Position numbers and translations under genes: made by a program. The notes under the pieces were generated by a model. The model was not told where the DNA came from. It saw only the letters and a program-made list of their open reading frames with translations, and made no database searches. A DNA stretch of 64,000 bases, taken from contig NZ_CP040078.1 of NCBI RefSeq assembly GCF_005280735.1, positions 806,001-870,000 of the forward strand, read 5' to 3'. Positions 1-9,820 of the stretch are shown piece after piece; the stretch's first letter is position 1; each line of letters opens with the position of its first letter. This DNA is from Trinickia violacea. GTDB lineage: Bacteria; Pseudomonadota; Gammaproteobacteria; Burkholderiales; Burkholderiaceae.

Positions 1-777
1 CGTCTGGCGCACCTTGCGCGAGAGGTCCCAGCGCATGGTCCAGAAGTCGGCGATGTTGGACCAGACGCGAATGTTCACGACGGCCGTGCTGTCGTCGAAG
101 CGGATCACCATGACTTGCGGCGCGGGGTCCTTCAACGCGGCGGGTTCGCTCTCGGCGAGGGCGCGCAACGCGTCGAGCGCGCGATTGACGTCGTCGCGCA
201 CCGACACTTCGACTTCGAGGTCGAGGCGGCGAGTGGGGTTGCGCGAGTAGTTGCGAATCGAATTGCTCCAGAGCGCGCTGTTCGGCACGTATTCGCAGAT
301 GCCGTCGGGTTTCGTGAGGCGCGTCGTGAAGAGGCTGATCTCCTCGACCGTGCCGGCCACCGATCCGCCGCCGCCATCGATGTAATCGCCGACCCCGAAC
401 GGACGCAGAAGCAGCAGCATGATGCCGGCCGCGATGTTCTGCATCGTGCCTTGCAGCGCAAGGCCGATTGCCAGGCCGGCCGCGCCGAGCACCGCGACGA
501 TGCTGGCCGTCTGGATGCCGAGCTGCGACAGCGCGCCGACGATCGCGACGATGCGGATGCCCCAGATGCTCGCATCGCAGACGATGGGGCGCAGCGTCGT
601 ATCGAGGCGCGCCTTGTTGGTCAGCACGCGGTTGAGCCAGCGGCCGACGCGCGTCGAAATCCACCAGCCGATGACGAGCACGAGAACGGCGGTGCACGCG
701 TTGACCGAGAACGTCGAGAGCGCGTTCCAGAGGAAAGTCCAGTTGTCCGGATGAATATGTGCGAGAAGGTCTTGCAC
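1..777 (-). CDS. Small-conductance mechanosensitive channel, MscS family (3' end beyond window)
   Basis: Translating the minus strand gives 259 residues that run off the left edge. A GTG start is chosen because AGGAGG lies eight bases upstream and no better start precedes it. The N-terminal part has hydrophobic segments (LVLVIGWW, IVAIVGALSQLG). They are followed by the Gly/Ala-rich pore helix pattern of MscS (VLGAAGLAIGLALQGTMQN) and the beta-domain stretch RPFGVGDYIDGGG, then VPNSALWSNSIRNYSRNPTRR. MscS channels sit in the inner membrane and release solutes on osmotic downshock. The family assignment is firm from these motifs; which paralogue it is cannot be told from the fragment. It is transcribed alone, away from the next gene. 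Confidence 0.93.
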   Translation of the reverse strand, partial: MQDLLAHIHPDNWTFLWNALSTFSVNACTAVLVLVIGWWISTRVGRWLNRVLTNKARLDTTLRPIVCDASIWGIRIVAIVGALSQLGIQTASIVAVLGAAGLAIGLALQGTMQNIAAGIMLLLLRPFGVGDYIDGGGGSVAGTVEEISLFTTRLTKPDGICEYVPNSALWSNSIRNYSRNPTRRLDLEVEVSVRDDVNRALDALRALAESEPAALKDPAPQVMVIRFDDSTAVVNIRVWSNIADFWTMRWDLSRKVRQT

Positions 778-889
778 GGAAATCGCCTCCTGGTGAGATC
801 CGCAGACGGCAAGCGTCCGCGGAGTTCGAGAAAGGCGGGCATTTTAATCGATCTCTCCGGCTTTTTTAGAGACGTAAAGGAAAGCGGCC

Positions 890-1150
890 CTAGCGGACAA
901 CCCTGTCATTCACCAATGCGCGCAACGTTGCGTCGCGAATCTCGAAGACATCGAAGACGCCGAGCGCACGAAGCGCGGGCAGCAACTCGACCATATCGCG
1001 CTCGGCAAGCGCGCGCGCTTCGTCGGAAACCTGGGGGTCGGCGAGGGTCTTCGCATTCGCGAGAAAGGCGCCGACCGAGCCTTTGCGGACGACGACGCCA
1101 TTGAATTCGCCGGCATTCTTGTCGTCGGGAAGCATGTCTTCAGCACGCAT
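890..1150 (-). CDS. Small uncharacterised protein (86 aa)
   Basis: A short charged protein beginning MRAEDMLPDDKNAGEFNGVVVRKG, with no signal peptide, membrane segment or cysteine pattern. The start is supported by GGAG seven bases upstream. It contains a repeated acidic/Ala-rich helix-forming stretch (SDEARALAERDMVELLPALRAL) and ends VNDRVVR. I do not recognise a named family; the composition and ribosome-binding site make it look like a genuine small cytosolic protein. It lies between the MscS gene and an AraC-type regulator that is transcribed in the opposite direction from a start about 95 bases away. Confidence 0.62.
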   Translation of the reverse strand: MRAEDMLPDDKNAGEFNGVVVRKGSVGAFLANAKTLADPQVSDEARALAERDMVELLPALRALGVFDVFEIRDATLRALVNDRVVR

Positions 1151-1245
1151 GGTGTATCTCCGTGAGGGTCAGGGGTGAGGCGAGTGTAGCCAGCGTGCTT
1201 AGGCTCGGATACGCTATTGGGGCCATTCAATACCGCATTCAGGCC

Positions 1246-2028
1246 ATGTCAGATCCGCTCATTTCTCCGTCGCGCGCCGAATCCGCCGGCGGGCCGCTTG
1301 TCGTCGCAGCCCAACGGATCGGCGACACGCCTCGTTCGACGGCCGCGCACAGCCACGCGCGCGGGCAGTTGCTCGGCGCGTCGCGCGGGCTGCTGACAGT
1401 CGGCACGGCGAGCGGCCATTGGGTCGTGCCGGCGATCCACGCGGTCTGGATTCCGCCGCATCACGTTCATTCGCTGCGCTCGCACGGCGCCTTCGCGGGC
1501 TGGAGCGTCTATGTCGCGCCGCACGCATGCGACGTGCTGCCCGACACGCCTTGCACGATGCGCACATCGGGCTTGCTGCGCGAAGCAGTGATGCGGGCGG
1601 CGACCTGGAGCGACGCGCCGCACGAGGAAGCGCAGACGCGCATTGCCGGGGTGATCCGCGACGAGATTCGCAGCTTGCCGCGCGAGCCGCTCGGCTTGCC
1701 GCTGCCGCGCGACCCGCGCCTCGTGCGTATCGCGCAGGCGCTCGCCGACCATCCGGCGGACAACCGGCGCATCGACGACTGGGCCGAGTGGGCCGCGATA
1801 CCGGTGCGCACGCTCACACGCCGCTTCGTCGCCGAGACGGGCTTCAGCTTTACCGAGTGGCGCCAGCGCGCGCGGCTGATGCGCGCGCTCGAAATGCTCG
1901 CGGCCGGAACGCCGGTGACTCGCATCGCGCTCGACCTCGGCTACGACAGCATCAGCGCGTTCATCGCCATGTTCCGCCGCACGCTCGGCGTGACGCCGAC
2001 CCAGTACTTCTCCGCTTCGAACGTTTGA
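1246..2028 (+). CDS. AraC-family transcriptional regulator with N-terminal cupin (NimR-like)
   Basis: 260 residues from the ATG at 1246; an in-frame start upstream at 1162 gives an unlikely N-terminal extension. The first ~150 residues look like the AraC cupin arm (HSHARGQLLGA, then VVPAIHAVWIPPHHVHSL). The C-terminal ~100 residues carry two helix-turn-helix motifs: the first spans RIDDWAEWAAIPVRTLTRRF, the second has IALDLGYDSISAFIAMFRR, followed by LGVTPTQYF. This arrangement matches the NimR/YeaM type, whose members often control a neighbouring efflux or hydrolase gene. No obvious target is adjacent here, because the next gene is 170 bases on and has its own regulatory region. Confidence 0.88.
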   Translation: MSDPLISPSRAESAGGPLVVAAQRIGDTPRSTAAHSHARGQLLGASRGLLTVGTASGHWVVPAIHAVWIPPHHVHSLRSHGAFAGWSVYVAPHACDVLPDTPCTMRTSGLLREAVMRAATWSDAPHEEAQTRIAGVIRDEIRSLPREPLGLPLPRDPRLVRIAQALADHPADNRRIDDWAEWAAIPVRTLTRRFVAETGFSFTEWRQRARLMRALEMLAAGTPVTRIALDLGYDSISAFIAMFRRTLGVTPTQYFSASNV

Positions 2029-2101
2029 TGCATGTTCCGCACAGGTGCGCGGCGCTCGTTTGTGTGCGTATGCACGCGTATTAGAGAAAACCCGCACTGG
2101 A

Positions 2102-2147
2102 TGAAAATATTTTTTTCTCGGAAAATTTTCGTGTAAACATATTTTCA
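2102..2147. promoter_or_regulatory. AT-rich palindromic operator candidate upstream of the RpiR-type regulator
   Basis: In otherwise GC-rich DNA this stretch is strongly AT-rich. It contains the perfect 10-bp palindrome GAAAATTTTC at 2121-2130, flanked by the inverted pair TGAAAATAT (2102-2110) and ATATTTTCA (2139-2147). A further ATGAAAGTTTTC follows at 2155-2166. It lies 55-100 bases before the regulator start, so it is a likely promoter with autoregulatory sites for the MurR/RpiR protein and the operon after it. The motif is seen directly; binding is inferred. Confidence 0.5.
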
Positions 2148-2201
2148 TTACGAGATGAAAGTTTTCCGTAGCCGCTTCAATCGCGACACCCTTTGAACCC
2201 C

Positions 2202-3173
2202 ATGGCCCGTCACTCTTCCACGCAGGCTTCCACGCAGGCGCCGCCTGTCGAACAGACGATTTCGGCGCGCATTTCCGCGGCGATGCCCAGCCTCACGCCG
2301 ATTCACCGGCGCATGGGCGAGTACGTGCAGGCCAATCTGTTTCGCGCGGCGACGATGCGCATCGACGAACTGGCCAACGCCACCGGCGCGTCGGTCGCGA
2401 GCGCCAACCGCTTTGCGCGCGCGCTCGGCTTCGAGGGCTATCCGGCGTTTCGCGACGCGCTCGTGCGCGGCTTCGAGGCCACGCTCGCGCCGGTCGAGCG
2501 CTTGCGCAGCGCGCAGGAATCGCCTGCGGGCGGCGGCGAATTGCTCGACGCGTCGCTCGAACAGACCATCGCCAACCTGCACGCCACCCAACGCGCGATC
2601 GATGCGGCGAGCGCCGAGGCCGCCGTCGAAGCGATCCTCGCCGCGCGCCGCGTGTTCGTGCTCGGCTATGGCTCGAGCGCTTTCCTCGCGGGGCTGATGG
2701 AACACGGCCTCGCGCCTTATCACGAGAACGTCGAATCGCTCGCGCTGGCCGGCGGTCCCACGCACGCGGCGCGGCGGCTCTTCAACGCGAGTGCCGACGA
2801 TCTCGTGATCGCGATCGCGTTTCCGCGCTACGTCGACGACACGATCGCGCTCGCTTCGCGCGCCGCCGGGCTCGGCGCGCGCGTGCTCGCGCTGACCGAC
2901 AGCGTCGACTCGCCGCTCGCGCAGTTCGCTCACCTCGCGCTGTATGTGCGGGCCGAGCGGCGCCTCGCGGCGAACTGCGACGCCTCGGTGCTCGCGGTGA
3001 TCGAGGCGCTTTGCGATGCGGTCGCGCACCGCACCAAGCGCTCCGCCAAGGCCGCCGCCGAGATGACCGAATTCGTGCTGCCCTGGCTCACGAAGCCGCG
3101 CGCGGCCACCGAACCGATTGCGGCCGGCGCGCCACTGAAATCCCGTCTTTCCAAACGTTCGAAAACACCATGA
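2202..3173 (+). CDS. MurR/RpiR-family transcriptional regulator
   Basis: 323 residues from the ATG at 2202 (a TTG at 2193 is in frame and possible). The N-terminal domain has the RpiR helix-turn-helix: MGEYVQANL, RIDELANATGASVASANRFAR and ALGFEGYPAFRDAL. After a linker comes a SIS (sugar isomerase) domain with VFVLGYGSSAFLAGLMEHGL, DDLVIAIAFPRYVDDTIALA and ARVLALTDSVDSPLA. SIS domains in this family bind phosphorylated sugars or related anions. Here the gene heads a peptide-degradation and import operon, so the inducer may be different; that is inference. Its stop overlaps the next start by four bases (ATGA), which implies co-transcription and translational coupling. Confidence 0.9.
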   Translation: MARHSSTQASTQAPPVEQTISARISAAMPSLTPIHRRMGEYVQANLFRAATMRIDELANATGASVASANRFARALGFEGYPAFRDALVRGFEATLAPVERLRSAQESPAGGGELLDASLEQTIANLHATQRAIDAASAEAAVEAILAARRVFVLGYGSSAFLAGLMEHGLAPYHENVESLALAGGPTHAARRLFNASADDLVIAIAFPRYVDDTIALASRAAGLGARVLALTDSVDSPLAQFAHLALYVRAERRLAANCDASVLAVIEALCDAVAHRTKRSAKAAAEMTEFVLPWLTKPRAATEPIAAGAPLKSRLSKRSKTP

Positions 3174-4144
3174 CTCGCACCGCCGTTCTCGCCATCCATG
3201 GAGGCGCAGGCACGATCCTGCGCGCCGCGATGGACCTCGCAGCCGAACAGTCGTATCACGCGGCGTTGCGCGACGTGCTCGCCGCCGGCCAGCGCGTGCT
3301 CGCCGATGGCGGCAGCGCCCTCGACGCGGTAAGCGTCGCCGTGCGCCTGCTCGAAGACTGTCCGCTCTTCAATGCCGGACACGGCGCCGTGTTCACGTCG
3401 GATGGCACGCATGAGCTCGACGCCGCGATCATGGACGGCCGCACGCTCGAAGCGGGCGCCGTGTGCGGCGTGAAACGCGTGAAGAATCCGATCTTCGCCG
3501 CGCGCCGCGTGATGGAGCAAAGCGAGCACGTGATGTTCGCGGGCGCCGGCGCCGAGGCGTTCGCCGAGAAGCAGGGGCTCGAAATCGTCGACCCGTCGTA
3601 CTTCCATACCGACGCGCGCTACCAGCAGCTGTTGAAGGCGCGCGAAGCCGGCAAGGCGCTGCTCGACCACGATGCCGCCGCGCTCGCCAGCGCGCAGGAC
3701 ATTCCCCACGAACCGATCGATCCGAACCGCAAGTTCGGCACGGTCGGCGCGGTCGCGCTCGATCTGCACGGCCATCTCGCCGCCGCGACGTCGACGGGCG
3801 GCATCACGAACAAGGAGCCGGGCCGCGTCGGCGATACGCCGCTGATCGGCGCGGGCTGCTATGCGAACGACGCCACCTGCGCCGTCTCGACCACGGGCAG
3901 CGGCGAAATGTTCATGCGGATGGTGGTCGCGTACGACGTCAGCGCCCAGATGGAATATCGCGGCGTGCCGCTCGCAACCGCCGCGGATGACGTCGTGATG
4001 AACAAGCTGCCGCGCATCGACGGACGCGGCGGCCTCGTCGCCGTCGATAAGTACGGCAACGTCACGCTGCCGTTCAACACCGAAGGGATGTACCGCGGAT
4101 ACGCGCGCGTGGGCGAGGCGCCCGTGACCGCGATCTATCGATGA
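3170..4144 (+). CDS. iaaA: Isoaspartyl peptidase / L-asparaginase (Ntn-hydrolase)
   Basis: 324 residues, starting in the ATGA overlap with the regulator. The N-terminus AVLAIHGGAGT and the segment GSALDAVSVAVRLLEDCPLFNAGHGAV are typical of plant-type asparaginases. The autocatalytic site is GTVGAVALD, with Thr191 predicted to become the N-terminal nucleophile after cleavage into alpha and beta subunits. TSTGGITNKEPGRVGDTPLIGAGCYA and STTGSGE supply the substrate-binding loops. The enzyme removes beta-aspartyl residues from isoaspartyl dipeptides and hydrolyses asparagine. In E. coli iaaA precedes gsiABCD, and the same order is seen here, which supports the gene symbol. Confidence 0.95.
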   Translation: MTRTAVLAIHGGAGTILRAAMDLAAEQSYHAALRDVLAAGQRVLADGGSALDAVSVAVRLLEDCPLFNAGHGAVFTSDGTHELDAAIMDGRTLEAGAVCGVKRVKNPIFAARRVMEQSEHVMFAGAGAEAFAEKQGLEIVDPSYFHTDARYQQLLKAREAGKALLDHDAAALASAQDIPHEPIDPNRKFGTVGAVALDLHGHLAAATSTGGITNKEPGRVGDTPLIGAGCYANDATCAVSTTGSGEMFMRMVVAYDVSAQMEYRGVPLATAADDVVMNKLPRIDGRGGLVAVDKYGNVTLPFNTEGMYRGYARVGEAPVTAIYR

Positions 4145-4207
4145 GCGCGACTGCCGCGCACCTAACTTTCAAGTGCTAATCGAGCGCTAAACGACGAGGA
4201 ATCGATC

Positions 4208-6160
<1,953 letters not shown>

Positions 6161-6206
6161 GACCTCAAACCTGAGACCTCAAACGGACTACTAAGGAGCC
6201 CAAGGC

Positions 6207-7769
6207 ATGACGTCGTCTCTCTTCTCTTCCCAGTTCCGCTTGCGAGCCCTGATTGCCGGCGGCGTGTGCGCGTTCGCGTTGGCAGCGGGCGGCACGGCGC
6301 ATGCCGAACAGCAGGCCGTGATGGCGGTTGCGTCGACGTTCACGACGCTCGATCCCTACGACGCGAACGACACGCTTTCGATGGCGGTCGCGAAGTCGTT
6401 CTATCAGGGCCTCTTCGGCTTCGACAAGGACATGAAGCTCGTCGACGTGCTCGCGACGAGCTACGAGGCGAGCCCCGACGCGCGCGTCTACACGTTCAAG
6501 CTGCGCCAGGGCGTCAAGTTCCAGGACGGCACGGATTTCAACGCGGCTGCCGTGAAGGCGAACTTCGACCGCATCACCGATCCGGCGAACAAGTTGAAGC
6601 GCTACAACATGTTCAGCCGCATCGACAAGACCGAGGTGGTCGATCCGTACACGGTGCGCGTGACGCTGAAAACGCCGTTCTCGGCGTTCATCAACGTGCT
6701 TGCGCATCCGTCGGCGGTGATGATCTCGCCGACCGCGTTGAAGAAGTGGGGCAAGGACATCGCGTTCCATCCGGTCGGCACCGGCCCGTTCGAGCTCGTC
6801 GAATGGAAGCAGACCGACGACCTCAAGGTCAAGAAATTCGATGGCTACTGGAAGAAGGGCTACCCGAAGATCGATGCGATCGACTGGAAGCCGGTGGTCG
6901 ACAACAACACGCGCGCCGCGCTGATGCAGACGGGCGAGGCCGATTTCGCGTTCCAGATCCCGTATGAGCAGGCGGGCGTGCTGCAGGCGAGTCCGAAGGT
7001 CGATCTGATTTCGGTGCCGTCGATCATCAATCGCTACGTGAGTCTGAACACGCAGCAAAAGCCGTTCGACAACCCGAAAGTGCGTGAGGCGCTGAACTAC
7101 GCGATCAACAAGGACGCGCTCGCGAAGGTCGCGTTCTCGGGCTTCGCGACGCCCGAGGACGGTGTCGTGCCGCAGGGGGTCGATTACGCGGTGAAGCTCG
7201 GACCCTGGCCGTACGATCCCGCGAAAGCGCGCGCGCTGTTGAAGGAAGCGGGCTATCCGGACGGCTTCGAGACGACGCTCTGGTCGGCGTACAACAACAC
7301 GACGTCGCAGAAGGCGATCCAATTCATCCAGCAGCAGCTCGCGCAAGTCGGCGTGAAGGCGCAGGTGCAGGCGCTCGAGGCAGGGCAGCGCGTGGCGAAG
7401 GTCGAGAGCGCGCCGGACCCGGCCACCGCGCCGGTGCGGATGTACTACATCGGCTGGTCGTCGTCGACCGGTGAAGCCGATTGGGCGATCACGCCGCTGC
7501 TCGCGTCCGCTTCGTTCCCGCCGAAGCTCGTGAACACCGCTTACTACAAGAACGCGGATGTCGATCAAGCGTTGTCGAAGGCGCTTGAAACAACCGATCG
7601 CACGCAGAAGGCCGCGCTGTACGGCGACGCGCAAAAGCGCATCTGGTCCGACGCGCCGTGGCTCTTCCTCGTGCAAGAGAAGATCGTCTATGCGCGCAGC
7701 AAGCGCCTGTCCGGTGCGTATGTGATGCCGGACGGCTCGTTCAACTTCGACGAAATCGCCATCAAGTAA
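6207..7769 (+). CDS. gsiB: Periplasmic glutathione/peptide-binding protein
   Basis: 520 residues with a cleavable signal peptide (FALAAGGTAHA, cut predicted after Ala33) and AAGGAG before the start. The mature protein is a family 5 solute-binding protein: TTLDPYDANDTLSMAVAKSFYQGLF, YTFKLRQGVKFQDGTDFNA, HPVGTGPFELVEWK and ALNYAINKDALAKVAFSG are the usual landmarks. It should capture glutathione or short peptides in the periplasm and hand them to GsiCD. It lies 46 bases after gsiA; the gap contains a 10-base direct repeat (GACCTCAAAC at 6161 and 6175) of no clear purpose. The family is certain; the glutathione preference rests on gene order. Confidence 0.94.
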   Translation: MTSSLFSSQFRLRALIAGGVCAFALAAGGTAHAEQQAVMAVASTFTTLDPYDANDTLSMAVAKSFYQGLFGFDKDMKLVDVLATSYEASPDARVYTFKLRQGVKFQDGTDFNAAAVKANFDRITDPANKLKRYNMFSRIDKTEVVDPYTVRVTLKTPFSAFINVLAHPSAVMISPTALKKWGKDIAFHPVGTGPFELVEWKQTDDLKVKKFDGYWKKGYPKIDAIDWKPVVDNNTRAALMQTGEADFAFQIPYEQAGVLQASPKVDLISVPSIINRYVSLNTQQKPFDNPKVREALNYAINKDALAKVAFSGFATPEDGVVPQGVDYAVKLGPWPYDPAKARALLKEAGYPDGFETTLWSAYNNTTSQKAIQFIQQQLAQVGVKAQVQALEAGQRVAKVESAPDPATAPVRMYYIGWSSSTGEADWAITPLLASASFPPKLVNTAYYKNADVDQALSKALETTDRTQKAALYGDAQKRIWSDAPWLFLVQEKIVYARSKRLSGAYVMPDGSFNFDEIAIK

Positions 7770-7842
7770 GGGTGGCTTGGCGGTTTGGTTGCGCGCACAA
7801 CGAGCGTGCAAGCAAGCCGCGTTTCGACACGGACCCGCTCGT

Positions 7843-8763
7843 ATGCTGAATTTTCTCGTCAAGCGTCTCTTTGGCCTGCTGCCGACGCTCTTGATCGTCG
7901 CGGTGCTGGTGTTTCTGTTCGTGCACATGCTGCCCGGCGACCCGGCCCGTCTTGCCGCCGGCCCGGAGGCCGACGACGCCACGGTCGCGCTCGTGCGTGC
8001 CGACCTCGGGCTCGACAAGCCGCTGCCCACGCAGTTCGCGAACTTCTTCACCCGCATCGCGCATGGCGACTTCGGCGTCTCGACGCGCAGCAAGCGCCCG
8101 GTTGCGACGGAAATCGGCGAGCGCTTCATGCCGACGATGCTGCTCACGCTCGTGAGCATGGTGTGGGCGACGGTGTTCGGGATGGCGATCGGCATCGTGT
8201 CGGCAGTGTGGCGCAACCGCTGGCCCGACCGGATCGGCATGACGCTCGCGGTCTCCGGCATTTCGTTTCCGGCCTTCGCGCTCGGCATGCTGCTGATGGA
8301 GATTTTTTCGGTGAAGCTCGGCTGGCTGCCGATCGTCGGCGACGGCACGTGGAAGAGCTACGTGCTGCCGTCGATCACGCTCGGCGCGGCGGTTGCCGCC
8401 GTGATGGCGCGCTTTACGCGCGCGTCGTTCGTCGAAGTGATGAACGAAGACTTCGTGCGGACCGCGCGCGCGAAGGGCGTGCGCGAATCGATCGTCGTCG
8501 TGAAGCACTGCCTGCGCAATGCGCTGATTCCGGTCGTCACGATGATGGGCCTGCAATTCGGCTTTCTGCTCGGCGGCTCGATTGTCGTCGAGGCGGTGTT
8601 CAACTGGCCGGGGCTCGGGCGGCTGCTCGTCGATGCCGTTTCGATGCGCGACTATCCCGTGATTCAGGCCGAAGTGCTGCTGTTCTCGCTCGAATTCATC
8701 GTCATCAATCTGGTCGTCGACGTGCTGTACGCCGTCATCAATCCGACCATCCGCTTCAAGTGA
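7843..8763 (+). CDS. gsiC: Glutathione/peptide ABC importer permease
   Basis: 306 residues from the ATG at 7843, identical in length to E. coli GsiC; frames opening earlier add an unsupported N-terminus. The sequence opens MLNFLVKRLFGLLPTLLIV, the standard first helix of DppB/OppB-type permeases, then MLPGDPARL. About six membrane helices follow. The cytoplasmic EAA-type loop that docks on the ATPase is seen in the segment FVRTARAKGVRESIVVVKH, followed by LRNALIPVVT. It ends NPTIRFK, as in the family. The gene sits 73 bases after gsiB and is followed by a palindromic repeat before its partner permease. Confidence 0.95.
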   Translation: MLNFLVKRLFGLLPTLLIVAVLVFLFVHMLPGDPARLAAGPEADDATVALVRADLGLDKPLPTQFANFFTRIAHGDFGVSTRSKRPVATEIGERFMPTMLLTLVSMVWATVFGMAIGIVSAVWRNRWPDRIGMTLAVSGISFPAFALGMLLMEIFSVKLGWLPIVGDGTWKSYVLPSITLGAAVAAVMARFTRASFVEVMNEDFVRTARAKGVRESIVVVKHCLRNALIPVVTMMGLQFGFLLGGSIVVEAVFNWPGLGRLLVDAVSMRDYPVIQAEVLLFSLEFIVINLVVDVLYAVINPTIRFK

Positions 8764-8771
8764 GGTCTAGA

Positions 8772-8880
8772 TTGAACTACCCCCACGCTCACTATCGTTC
8801 GCTGCCCCCCGAGGGGGCGGATGCCTCCCTTGGGGCGGCATGGGACCCGAGTAAGGCGCTGAAGCGCCAACTCGGGTCGA
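8772..8880. repeat. GC-rich palindromic intergenic repeat between gsiC and gsiD
   Basis: The 130-base gap holds stacked hairpins. GCCCCC (8804-8809) pairs with GGGGGC (8813-8818), an imperfect CCTCCC/GGGGCGG hairpin follows, and then a nested stem has GACCCGAGT (8844-8852) pairing with ACTCGGGTC (8870-8878) around GGCGCT/AGCGCC. The start of the element, ACTACCCCCACGCTCACT, resembles repeats that I recall as scattered between genes in Burkholderia-like genomes. Inside an operon it could stabilise the upstream mRNA or reduce expression of gsiD, the following peptidases, or both. No T-run follows, so it is unlikely to be a full terminator. Confidence 0.7.
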
Positions 8881-8893
8881 CACGGGAGGCATC

Positions 8894-9820
8894 ATGAATG
8901 CGACTGCCAATGAGGACGGCGCGGTGAAGTCCTCGATGTCCCCGTCGGCCGCCGTGCCTGAAGCGCGCGCGATCCGCACGCCGTGGAGCGAGTTCTGGCG
9001 CAAGTTCAAGAAGCAGCCGGTGGCGCTCGCGGCCGGTGTTTTCGTGCTGCTGCTCGTCATCTGCGCGATCGTGGCGCCGCATCTGGTGCCGTACGATCCC
9101 GAGAACTATTTCGACTACGACGCGTTGAACGCAGGCCCTTCCGCTGCGCACTGGTTCGGCGTCGATTCGCTGGGCCGCGATATCTTCAGCCGCATTCTCG
9201 CCGGCACGCGCATTTCGCTCGCGGCGGGATTTTTCTCAGTGGCGATCGGTGCAGTGATCGGCACGTTCTTCGGGCTGCTCGCCGGCTACTACGAAGGCTG
9301 GTGGGACCGCATCACGATGCGCGTCGCCGATGTGCTGTTCGCGTTCCCCGGCATTCTGCTCGCGATCGGCGTGGTCGCGATTCTCGGCAACGGCATGGTC
9401 AACGTGATCTGCGCCGTGGCCGTGTTCAGCATCCCCGCGTTCGCGCGGCTCGTGCGCGGCAACACGCTGATGCTCAAGCACCTCACGTATGTGGAGGCGG
9501 CGCGCAGCATCGGCGCGTCGGACTGGACGATCATCATGAGGCACATCCTGCCGGGGACGATCTCGTCGGTGGTCGTGTACTTCACGATGCGCATCGGCAC
9601 CTCGATCATCACAGCGGCGAGCCTGTCGTTCCTTGGTCTCGGCGCGCAGCCGCCGACGCCCGAGTGGGGCGCGATGCTCAACGAAGCGCGCGCCGACATG
9701 GTGACCGCGCCGCATATCGCGCTCTTTCCAAGCCTCGCGATTTTTCTGACCGTGCTGGCGTTCAACCTGCTCGGCGACGGGCTGCGCGATGCGCTCGATC
9801 CGAAGTTGGACCGGGCATGA
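8894..9820 (+). CDS. gsiD: Glutathione/peptide ABC importer permease
   Basis: 308 residues; GGGAGG lies just upstream of the ATG. A ~30-residue cytoplasmic leader precedes FKKQPVALAAGVFVLLLVICAIVAPHL, the first membrane helix of the DppC/OppC class. HWFGVDSLGRDIFSRILAGTRISL is the usual family landmark, and the EAA loop is YVEAARSIGASDWTIIMRHI followed by LPGTI. SLSFLGLGAQPPTPEWGAML marks the last third. With GsiC it forms the inner-membrane channel. Its stop codon overlaps the next gene by four bases, tying importer and peptidase translation together. Confidence 0.95.
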   Translation: MNATANEDGAVKSSMSPSAAVPEARAIRTPWSEFWRKFKKQPVALAAGVFVLLLVICAIVAPHLVPYDPENYFDYDALNAGPSAAHWFGVDSLGRDIFSRILAGTRISLAAGFFSVAIGAVIGTFFGLLAGYYEGWWDRITMRVADVLFAFPGILLAIGVVAILGNGMVNVICAVAVFSIPAFARLVRGNTLMLKHLTYVEAARSIGASDWTIIMRHILPGTISSVVVYFTMRIGTSIITAASLSFLGLGAQPPTPEWGAMLNEARADMVTAPHIALFPSLAIFLTVLAFNLLGDGLRDALDPKLDRA

